Assembly: GCA_039881045.1 (NCBI GenBank)
Contig: JAYWVB010000045.1
Span: forward strand, 1-64,000
Length of the DNA: 64,000 bases
Source of the DNA: Chaetomium olivaceum
Taxonomy: Eukaryota; Ascomycota; Sordariomycetes; Sordariales; Chaetomiaceae
Direction of reading: 5' to 3'
Under the pieces are notes generated by a model, which had not been told where the DNA came from, did no database searches, and was given only the letters and a program-made list of their open reading frames with translations. A program made the position numbers and the translations under genes. Positions 1 to 9,986 of the stretch are shown here, one piece after another (the stretch's first letter is position 1; each line of letters starts with the position of its first letter).

Positions 1-1397
1 TTTTGAGGGTGGTGCTCACGCGACGGCGGCATAATGGTTTTCCCAGTGGTACCGGGATAGGTGGAAGCGCCTGTTGCCAATGCCAACAGCCAGGTGTAAC
101 AATGCTGTGCTTGTGCTCCCAAGGTACCAGGTAGTTAACTCGGTTAGGTTGTTTCAAGGTTAGGTATGTCAGCGATGATGCATACCCTTACCTGTCCTGG
201 CGCATGGATGGGATGAGCAACATGTGCAAAGTCCCTCAAAATCCCCGGAAAAGCTGAGTGGCACCACTTTCCAGGCACTGGGCAATTGACAATTGCCCGT
301 TGTTGGCCAAAGGTTGTGTGCACAACGAGGGAGGAGGTCTGGTGGCAGGTGCGCGCGCTGGCACTAGCGCTAGCCAATGGTACGTGGAGTTCCCCAAGTT
401 CGGGCGAGGCACAGAACGATGGAAGCGCGCTAGCCCAATGCGGCAGGCACGATACAACGTTTTGGTTAGCCCCAATCCGGCAACGTTACATGCCTTCCCG
501 GTCCAGAAGCTCCATCAAGCGCCATTCGAGCTCCATCCATCTTTGTCACTCTGAACATTGAACTCCGTCAACCTCCCTCATCAACAAAGCCGAGCCAAGC
601 CACTACTTGGGATCCGCCGTCAACAACCGCGCCGCCTCGCCGCCGACCCAAGGGGTTGGAATGCCATGCCCAATCTACTAGCCGGGGCCAGCAATATCCA
701 CCAAGCAGGTACCCATCCAGCCTTCCAACCTCCTTCGCCTCCTCCATTGTTGCAGTCGACGAGTCATCCTTTCCTTCCCACCTTCGCACAGTGCGACTGT
801 CTGGGTTACAACTCACCCACCACACACACCACCAGAACAACCTCCTTCCTGAGCTCTGAGGTAACTGGAGGCACCCTGAGATGCCATCCACGAGTAAAAC
901 GCCCCGCTCGCCGAGGATGCCCCTAGCGAATGCCGGAACTGACGGAGCCCACGGGCATCTTCCATTGAAGCGGACTGGCTTCGGAGACTGGTGACCTTCA
1001 TGGGACTGCAATGGGGCTTACCAACGCCCAGATCACGGGGCCGTAGACGGACTGAGATAAGGCAAACCCGGATTAGGCCCTGGGTTGCCCTGGGTTCCGG
1101 ATGTTCCAGTAGCACAGGTGGCGCGTTCCAGAAAGCGGCCCATGATCGGTGCCACTGCGGGATCTATCGGTGAAGTACGTCTATCACAGTATTCTAGGCC
1201 CCTTGTAGTTTCTAGTATTGTCCAGTTTCGGTTTGATATTTGAACTGGCTTGTCTCTCCTCCGTTGTTTCCAGTATGCTATGGCGTCCACAACTGAACCC
1301 CCAGGCAACCTGATGCCCTACCGCTCTCTGAACAGAGCCCCTGAATCAGTGACTTGACCCTTTTCAGCAGCCAACTACCGGTGCCACCACTTACACA
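1..1397. other. Intergenic / upstream region, no gene seen
   Basis: Small ORFs occur on both strands, but none has a recognisable domain, and their overlap in several frames fits chance ORFs in GC-rich DNA. The last ~100 bases are the presumed promoter and leader of the GlcNAc-6-phosphate deacetylase gene starting at 1398. No tRNA-like fold or repeat was noticed. Confidence 0.5.
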
Positions 1398-3024
1398 ATG
1401 CCCTCAGCGGTCCGCTCAGCTTCTCCCCGCCATAACGGCATCACCAAGTTGACCAACTGCCGTCTCGTCCGAGGTGATGACCTGGTGTGGGGTGACGTTT
1501 GGGTCAGTTCGACCACGGGCAAGATCATCCGCAGCCAGTCGGCCTTCTACGATGAGCTCACCATGCCCGACGAGGTCGTCGACCTCGGTGGACGCATCGT
1601 GTCACCAGGTTTTATCGAGTGTCAGTTGAACGGGGCGTACGGCTTCAACTTCTCTACCATCGCCGACGACATGACGCAGTATGGCAAGCAGCTGCGAGGC
1701 TTGAACAAAAGGCTAGTCCAGACGGGCGTCACCTCGTATATTCCCACGGTAACGAGTCAGACAAGCCATCTCTACAAGAAGGTTAGCTCACTCCCATCTG
1801 CACCACATGCCGATATTGACTCTCCAGGTGCTCCCCTTCCTCGGACCTTCAGGCTCCTCGCGCCGTGCCGACGACGGCGCCGAGTCCCTCGGGGCTCACG
1901 TCGAGGGCCCTTTCCTGAACCCGACCAAGAACGGCGTGCACAACCGCTCCGTCTTGCGCGTTGCCTCGTCCTTCGCCGACCTCGAAAACATGTACGGCAT
2001 CACCAACATCACTCCGCCCTCCTTCCAAGCCACGCCACCCTCTCCCAATTCAACCACCTCCACATCCACCCCTACAACCCCAACATCACTCCCCTCCTCC
2101 GAAATCCCCATCAAAATGATAACCCTCGCCCCCGAGCTCGGCTCCATGACCAACCTAATCCCGGAGCTCACCTCGCGGGGCATCCTCGTCTCGATCGGGC
2201 ACTCGGAAGCGACCTACGAAGAAGCCTCCACAGCCGTCTCGGCCGGCGCGACCATGATCACCCACCTCTTCAACGCGATGCGACCGCTGCACCACCGCGA
2301 CCCGGGCATCTTTGGCGTGCTGGGCGCGACCGAGCCTCAACCCCAACAACAACCGCAGCAACTCGAACCCCGGCAGCAACAACCGCAAAAGAGGCCCTAC
2401 TTCGGCCTGATCGCCGACGGCATCCACCTGCACCGGCGACGGTCAAGATCGCGTGGCACGCGCACCCGGCCGGGCTGGTGCTGGTGACCGACGCGATGCA
2501 CATGGTGGGCCTGCCCGACGGGCGGTATGAGTGGACCAACGGCGAAGGGGAGCACTTTATTGTCAAGCGGGGGAGCGTGCTGGAGCTGGAAGGGACGGGC
2601 GTTATTGCGGGGAGGTTCGTAGTTGGTCCTTTTTCTTTTTTTTCACCTTCCCTCGCCTTCACCCCTTCCCCCTTCCCTTGCCTTACTCCTTACTCCCTAC
2701 CCCTTACCTCCCCAAAACAGGTTATTCCCGTTCTTCACAACCCCCTCCTGCTAACCACCCAACAGCTCCATAACCCTCATCGAATGCGTCTCCAACTTCC
2801 TCAACTACACTGGCGCGACCATCCCCCAGGCCCTGGGCGCCGTGACGGCCACGCCCGCAGCCATGCTCGGTGTCGAGGGCGTCAAGGGATGTCTCGAGGC
2901 CGGGGCGGACGCCGACCTGGTTGTGCTATCCGAGAAGGAGGAGGATCATGGGAACAAGCGGGAGCTGGTGGTTGATGAGGTGTGGAAGTTTGGGGTGAGG
3001 GTTTTTGAGCGCGGCCGTGAGTAA
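1398..3024 (+). CDS. N-acetylglucosamine-6-phosphate deacetylase (NagA/Dac1 family)
   Basis: Catalyses deacetylation of GlcNAc-6-phosphate to glucosamine-6-phosphate in cytosolic amino-sugar (chitin) catabolism. Exons run 1398-1781, 1828-2613 and about 2766-3024; introns are 1782-1827 and 2614-2765. After splicing the protein shows the amidohydrolase barrel signatures in order: SPGFIE near the N terminus, AHVEGPF (metal-binding Glu), SIGHSEA and HLFNAM (metal/substrate His), ADGIHLHP, and LVTDAMHM (catalytic Asp), ending with an ADADLVVL strand. A single-base frame break lies at 2433-2434 in a C run within IHLHP-ATVK: one added C restores the frame. Two low-complexity insertions (about 2005-2110, Ser/Thr/Pro; about 2333-2395, Gln/Pro) interrupt the barrel. 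The neighbour at 3341 is tail to tail. No other GlcNAc-catabolism gene lies in the window. The family call is firm; the exact exon 3 acceptor is inferred. Confidence 0.9.
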
Positions 3025-3340
3025 AGTTGTCGAAAGAGGTAGGTGGCAGGGAGGCCCCGACAATGCTTTGGTAAGGGATCTGCCTATATCTCAGAAAGGG
3101 GTTGGATAAGGTAGATGCTGGGGAATTCGGATTGTATCCGCAAAGTCGGCGAAACAGGGGGGTTAACCCAGGTTGTCGAACCTGTATCACGGAATTCAGA
3201 CGGCATAAAAGAACACTTGCTATCCATAAAACAGAATTTACATTGTTCATAGAGTATGTACCGGAGCTAGATATCCAAACTATGTTCATCAGTCATTACA
3301 TTAACCTCCATAGACCAATTCCCCGTTATATTCCTTATTC

Positions 3341-5732
3341 CTACGTCAGCTTGAACGCCTCGGTCGTCCCCGTGAACGCTTTAATATTCCCAATCAACGG
3401 CTTCGAGTCGCCATAATACTTGATCCGGTACGTGCCGGCCGCGTCCTCATCGCCCGTCTCCCAGGTGATGGTCACTTCGCTGTAGCCCAGAACAGCGTTG
3501 GTGCGCTTCCAGCTGTACACTAGTCGCCAGTCATTATCACTCAAAACCTGCGTCCACGTTTCGCCGTCACTGCCCAGCTTCTCAACAGCTGCAAAAGTGC
3601 CCTCCAGGCGGAGGTTATTCCGCGGATTAGCGCCAACAAAAGTAGCACTAACTACAGAACCGCGCGCGGACGAGGCTGCTGGCTGGCTTGTGACTGCGCC
3701 AAAACTCTTTCCGGGAGGGGTGGCGTCTAATACTACGCCCGTGATAAAGCTAAAGCTCTTGTCGCGGTTGTCTGGCGGTGAGGGACCGGGTGGCGGGCTG
3801 CCCGAGGCCGCCGAATCGAGGTAGGGTAGACCGCGGAGGGTCAAGTTGATGTAGGCTGGTAGCTCCCATGGCCCGTATAAAGTGCTCGCACCTTCGTACC
3901 GTTGCACGTTGTACTCCTCAGGCGTGGTGACGTAATGGGCATACGAGTTGGCCGGGCCGCCAAGGACGACGAAGGGTTCGTGGTCACCGGTGATGGAGGA
4001 CGCTGACGCGGCAGCCTTGACGGCGTTGCGCCAGCGGCGGCCGGCCATGGTGCTCGCTTCGGACGGGGAGACGACGATGATGAACTGGCCCACGCGGAAA
4101 GACTGGACATCGACAATGTTGGCAGACCACGCGTAGGGAAGGCTCATCTCCCCGACGTCGAGGAGGATCGGCTTTTGCCCCTGGCACTTTTTCTGCTCGG
4201 CGCTGGGGACACGGAGTAGGCCAGACACAACCTGCCATAGAGGGTTATTGGGCGCTCCTTCGTCACCCTGAGTGAAGTCAAAAGCGCCAGGCCAGTCGGA
4301 AGTTCCTGCGGCAAACGAATATCCAAGGGCCGCTGGGCACGTCTCCACTACGGTGCCATTATCCAAAGGGAACTTGTAGTACTGCATGTCCTGAAAGTAG
4401 TGAAACGATCTGACGCTTGAACCCATAACAGGTGTTGATTCGGAGTCGAATGAGTCCTGGAAAGTCAGCCGCACAGTTCAACGCCGTCTCGAAGGAAACT
4501 TACATAAAGCCCCTTAGCCCCTGAAAACTGCTTTGAGGCGATATCGACGCAGCTGGACACACCGAGATCGAGTTTCCGGAAAAACGGTCCTCTGCCGTGG
4601 CATGATTGCGACTTGCCGTCGGCGCAAGTGCTGGTCTGGAAATCGCACTGCTGGCCAGAGCCGTCCTCGCACCAAGCGCCTAGGATGTTCGGGGTCGTGT
4701 CGCCCACGTTGGCCTGGGAGAAGCCGGCCACAAATCCATCGCGGCGGCTTGGTCATTTCCCTTGACAGACTGCTCAAAAAGGTACGCTGCGAGGCCTTTG
4801 TTGTCGCCAGTAACGTGTGTGTTGTTGCCGAGCATAGACGTTGGATGAACGGGGAACCAGGTGAGAACACCAATGTTCTTGCTATCGGATGCTCTCTGAA
4901 ACCGCAGCAGGGTCAGCGTCTTGTCGACATCGTCCGTGTACTGCACGCGCTCAGACTCGGGATTAGCGAGATACGAGTACGGGCTCCGGTTGATGTTGGC
5001 CTCTGAGATGTGGGTGGTGCCAAAGTCGAGGTATCCCTAGGACAGTTAGTGAACTGGAATTGCAAATTCAACTGGAAGATCTCGCGCACCTCCTGAAGTG
5101 ACTCGTGCGCTCTCTTAATCGATAGCAGAGCACCGTCAACAAGAGCCTGGTAGCCTTGGTGGTCGAAACCGAGGCTGGTGATTTGCGGTAAAAGGTAGTT
5201 GAACCAACCACCCGGCCCGCTGTGTGAGTGCGTGCCGGTCACAGCAACGTTCGACTGCCCGTACATGGAGTAGTCGGCTCCCAGGGCCGCCAGCCCTTCA
5301 AGAATACCGTTGCGCACTGCGGTATCACCGCACATGGCGTCGAGGATGAGGTAGACAAATCGGTTGGTTGTGCCGACTTCACCGATAATGAAGGAGCGGG
5401 CGTAGATGCGCTGCCTTAAGCCAGAACCGATCTGCTCCGTGTTGGCATAGCCGGCAAAAGTTGATCTCCACCACCGGACCCGTGATGTCCGCCTTGCCCA
5501 CCCCGATGAGATACTTGTCGCCGGTTGCAGTGGCCCTCGATTTAGAGAGGAACGGGTTGTCTCCATGCCCGACATTTCTGGAACCTCGCAGCAAACTTCC
5601 CCTCGGCCGGGGTCGAGCTAAGCTGTGCGAGGGCGAACAGCGCGAGGATGAAAAGCGCGAGACCGCAGAGATGGTCGCAACGAGCGCCCTCTTCGGGGCT
5701 GGCATCCCCCGGCGTTGGTGTGGGAACGGCAT
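3341..5732 (-). CDS. Neutral/alkaline ceramidase, membrane-anchored or secreted
   Basis: Hydrolyses the N-acyl bond of ceramide, releasing sphingoid base and fatty acid. The N terminus, read across two frame breaks, has a basic stretch then a hydrophobic signal/anchor (LCGLALFILALFALAQ). The core follows: GVGKADITGP, YANTEQIGSG, zinc-site THSHSGPGG, HPTSM, and QANVGDTTPN at the active site. The C-terminal immunoglobulin-like domain ends near 3341. Introns lie at about 5037-5090 and 4456-4503. Single-base frame breaks occur near 5666 (T), 5575-5577 (extra A on the coding strand), 5456-5459 (extra T) and about 4738. All have a one-base fix that restores a family-like sequence, so I treat them as assembly errors. 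The residue I align with the nucleophilic Ser of the family is Thr here (GDTTPN). The family is sure; cellular location is inferred. Confidence 0.88.
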
Positions 5733-7887
5733 CTTTGGTCTGCCTTACTCCTAGTGACGGAGTGGCAGAGAGGCGCGTTGGGTGGCCCTCAAGGAGGATC
5801 TATGTACACTTATACACCTCGGGAATGACGCGCTTTTAACCCTGTGACCACCGGGTTGTAGTGTTGTCGTTGCAGTCGGCAGGGATTCCCCGCAACGGGA
5901 GCCCGATCTGGGAAGCTTAGAATCTTCAAAGTTGAAGCGGCGGGGAAGCCAGGCAGGAACTGGGAAGCGAAGTCGAAAGGGGCAAGAGCTCGAAGCGGCT
6001 GTCGGGGGAGCCTTCCTCTTATGACAACCCGCAGGTGCGCTTGATGAGCGGGTCGCATTCGCTTTTTCAGTCTGGAACCATCCCCGACCAACATCTTCGA
6101 GCCCGTATGCCAGGTTCTCGAGCCACCGGCCATTGCAACGTCGGTCTCGGCAATCCAAATGCTAAGCTTCTTAGGTGCTGGTCATTGCCAGTCCTTCCCC
6201 GGCGGGGGACACTCGCTTGCAGCGGCCGCTCCCCGGCCCAAGCCGCCACCCGCATCCACCCCTGAAGCAATGCCGATTAGGCCAATGACATGGCAGTCGG
6301 CCGTCCTTGTTGACAAAAGCGGCTTGCGGAGTTCTTCCGTGTGTCTCTGAATTTTGCATAGTGGTGAGACATGCCTATTGAGACTGGCCATTGGTCGTTG
6401 GAAGGGGAATTGCGATGGGCTTCGCAAACGAATGGTATTGCAGTTCACGGTTGGGGAGCTGAAATGACGTCTGGACGAAGAAGGAGGGTCAGCCGACGTG
6501 CTCATTGGGTAAAATAATCCTACCACGATCTTGCTTTGGGGCTGCAATGTGTCTCGCTTGACCTGGCTCGAGCCCGGGTCATGTGCAGGAACTTTCGCTT
6601 CCAGATATCGCTGTGCTAAACCCGAGAATGGGACGAAAGTTAACTCCTTGAACTTGTAATGTAACTAAACCCTAACCCAGTACCTTGACTGCGGTAGTAA
6701 TCCAAGAGTTTCCTCCATTAACATACTAATCACTGAGGGCTACGCAGTAGTTATGTTCTAAACAGCAGGTCTTTCAAAAGAGGTAATGTGCCGAATGGAG
6801 ACTTGAGATGCTCATAGAGTCGAGCCCAGTTCCAGAGCAACCGATTCGAACGAATTCGCGCTTCTCCGTGATCTATCACTGGTGATCGCAGCTTGCTAAA
6901 CATGGCAATAACAAATGTGAAGATCAAGACTTTAGGGTGGGTTATTATTGGGTGAGTACTCTGCCTGTCGGGCGGATAACAGCCTTCGCGAGTGATCAGA
7001 ACTCAGCGGCGGGGTGGTCAGGGGCAGCAACGCCATGTGCGCTTGGTTAGAAGACTACAAGTAGTAGACAACATCTAGTTCACATTTGCATCCCAGGCAC
7101 CTATGTCACGCACCTAATCCATGCCAGCCCCCTATTCTACCACTATACTTAATATATCCCTACATCGTACAACAACAAAACATCACCGCCACCGCCAATT
7201 CCCCGGCAACGCCTCGCCAGATGAACGGCGAGACGAAGCCAAGACCGCGGCTCCTTCGCTTTTGTGTTCGCTCTGATGGTGTGCCCGAAGCCAAGAAAGC
7301 CTCAGCACAATGACAAAAACAACCGACCCATCCTTTTGCTATGCAAGTCCATACCACCACCATGATGAACCCCCGACAACTCCTCTCAGAAACCGAGAAG
7401 AAACCCCCGAGTGAATCGGAGAAAAAGGAGGGCAGGGTGATATGTGGAAGTAAGGATAATAATAAGAAAAATGAAACGCCCTTTCCATAACGCCTGTGTC
7501 CCCCGTCCCCGTCCCCGCCCCCGTCCCCGCCGCTTGAAATGTGGATATTTCCTTCCTTCATAAACATGATAAGGCTTTTTCCCCACCCGCCCACCTTCCA
7601 AGAAGTTTTCCCACCCGCCTGAGAACCCGTTTTCCTACCCCAGGCATACGCTGCCTACCCGTCTTTCTGTTCGACCCGTCTTCGATCCGCCGACCCTGGC
7701 GTATGAAAGAAAAGCGATCATGCCTCCCGATCTCTGTGGATTACTTGAATATGGGGTCCCAGCTATTGTGGCCCATAGCCGAGCGCGACTGGCCGCGTAG
7801 CCGCAGGTTGTGGAACTGTCGTGTGTCGTGCTATTAGTGTTGCTGTTATATAGAGACCACCGGCGGTGGCGTTCTTTCTGGAGGGTT
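5733..7887. other. Intergenic region of ~2.1 kb, no gene seen
   Basis: It holds the upstream region of the ceramidase gene and the downstream region of Caf40. Local ORFs are short, mutually overlapping and carry no family signature. The part from about 6600 to 7000 is noticeably richer in AT than its flanks, as expected of non-coding fungal DNA. Confidence 0.5.
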
Positions 7888-9138
7888 CTAGAGCCCAAGC
7901 TGGCCGACGGTTGGCTCTATGGTAGTCTCCGCCAAGTTTATCAGCAGTTGGGCGAGACAGCGTTTGGTAGCCGCGTCATCGCGCAGAACTGCTGAGAAAG
8001 TTTGGTCGCGGAGCGGCTGGGGGAGGCATTGCCGGAGGGCTTCACGCGCACGGGCGTTGTCGCTGAGCCTACAAAGGGTGTATGTCAGTCGCGTACAAGA
8101 AGCGGTGGGGTAGAATATGGGAGGGGTTACCTGAGAAAGCACCTGACCACGTGCTTCAATAGCCGCGCGGTCTGCTGCTCTACAAGTTGAGCTACCATGT
8201 TGCTGAGGACCGTACCCACGGCATAGAAGCGCTCGTAGGTGGCGCAGATGTAGTTGAGGCCGTTGTCGTCCAGCAGGATCTTCTGGACAATGAAGATAGC
8301 CACCGTTTTGCTGAGTTCGGAGCCTGTCTCCATGATCCGGAGGCACAGCGGGATGATCTCGGTGGTCAAGAGGAAGTTGATGACCTCGGACGAGTCGTTC
8401 TTGACCAGCGCGCCGATCACACCGAGCGATGTCAACCGGAGATATTCGAACGGCCGCGACTTGGATGTCGTGTTGAGGAAGGGATAGAGGTAGAGGGGGA
8501 TGTGCGCTATGCTTGTTAGCAACCCGAAACCTGGATTGACTCTGATTCCGCGCCCGTACCAGTCAAGAAGAGAGTGCGCGTCTCGTTGTGGGATGCGACG
8601 CATTGGAGCAGGGCGAGCGCATTGCAGACCCTATTAGAGGCAGCCGCGGTGAGTTGCGACGGGCTCAGGAGGTTGTACACGCTGATGATCTCTTGCAACA
8701 ACGATGTCATGACACCTATATCATCGTGTTAGCGAACACAGGACGTGCTAGAGGCCGAGGGCCAAAGACCGGGCATGTCGTACCGAACGAGTGCCACAGA
8801 ATCAAGGCCAGCTCGGGAACCTGCTCTCGTTTCTTGCTAAGCTCCAAGAGCGCACCCTCGCGCGTGTTCTCGTTCAGGAGGTCGGCGATGTACTGCAGCG
8901 TCCGACGGTTGTCCTCGGACACGGATGACTCGAGGGTACTCTCCTGAGCATGGGCCTGGGCCAAGACGCCAGCGGAGTTGTGGGCGCTGGCAATGCGGTT
9001 GTAGTGCTGCTGCTGGGCGACATTGGCAGCGGCGGCAGCAGCTTGAGCGTGGTGTTGGTGCGACGTCTGCTGATGCATCCAGGCCGAGTCGGCCTGGGGG
9101 TATTGGTGGTGGCCGTAGACGTGTGGATTGGGCATCAT
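7888..9138 (-). CDS. caf40: CCR4-NOT complex subunit Caf40/CNOT9 (Rcd1 family)
   Basis: Conserved armadillo-repeat subunit of the CCR4-NOT deadenylase complex, acting in mRNA decay and translational repression. Four exons (9138-8784, 8715-8560, 8506-8131, 8068-7888) splice into an uninterrupted frame with introns of 68, 53 and 62 nt. The N terminus is His/Gln/Ala-rich and presumably disordered. The Rcd1 core is unmistakable: [19 protein letters not shown], then [56 protein letters not shown] and [13 protein letters not shown]. The start is the first Met of MMPNPH, which matches the usual fungal length of about 350 residues. No frame break was found here. The gene upstream on the left strand side (9987) is co-directional but separated by ~850 bp. 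Confidence 0.95.
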
Positions 9139-9986
9139 CTTGGCTGTGGGCGGCTGTGGGAGGCTGACGTCGGTTGGAGTATATAAAAGCGATCAAAGCG
9201 CGGGCAGGGCGAGTGCGGGGAGAAAGGTTGGGGGTACTGGGGTGTCGAAGAGATCGGGTGTTGGTACAGTCGAGGAGGAGTCGAGAAGTCCGAGTCCACC
9301 GGTGGCTATTTATCGCGCCAGAAGAGATAATGCGGCAGGCTCGGGCTCCGCGTCATGAGCGATAAATGTTGATATCAATGGGTGTAATTCAACAGGCGAC
9401 CCTTTTGCCTCATGCGGTGTGTGTACCTGGTGTGGGAAGCTCGAGTTCGGAGGTGGGGGAAATGGTGGGAAGTCTGGATGGTGGATGACCGGCAAGAGGA
9501 GCCACAGAGCCGCAGCCGAATGGTTGACGGCGGTTTTTGGCGGTCGTGCACAGGCCAACCGTGGGGGTTAAGGCTTCTCGGCTTCCTCTCAGCCCAACGG
9601 ACCCTGGCTACCCATCAGCCAATCAGGGTGCTGCCAATGGGGAGTCGAGGCGAGCTTGATACACTCGGCGGCCATCTCTCCCACGACAACAAAGAAAGCC
9701 AGAAAACAAGGACAAAACATTTTCAAGATGAAAACTTCAAAAGATTCGCCGCTCTTATCTTAAAAGTACATTAACTATAACAGCAAAGCCAAATTGCTCA
9801 AGCTGAGCCGGACTGAAGAAAAAAACCTAAGCAACAACAAAGAAAATGCCAGGTCTTCCGTTTTGAAACGCCATCCTTCCAATGCTCGACTCCAGAGTCG
9901 ACCACCCCGTTTCACCAACCCAGGATATCTATACCTTGTCCCCGTCTATACCGACCCATTATCTTCCCTTCTTTTTTTTTTATCTA
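9139..9986. other. Intergenic region between Caf40 and the DANGNP-repeat gene
   Basis: About 850 bp holding the 5' region of caf40 and the 3' region of the repeat-protein gene. It includes AT-rich and poly-T stretches around 9960-9985. I see no further gene. Confidence 0.45.

Noticed and set aside
6663..6678. Telomere-like string AAACCCTAACCC
   Set aside because: Only about two repeat units, in intergenic DNA between normal genes; too short to be an interstitial telomere with confidence.
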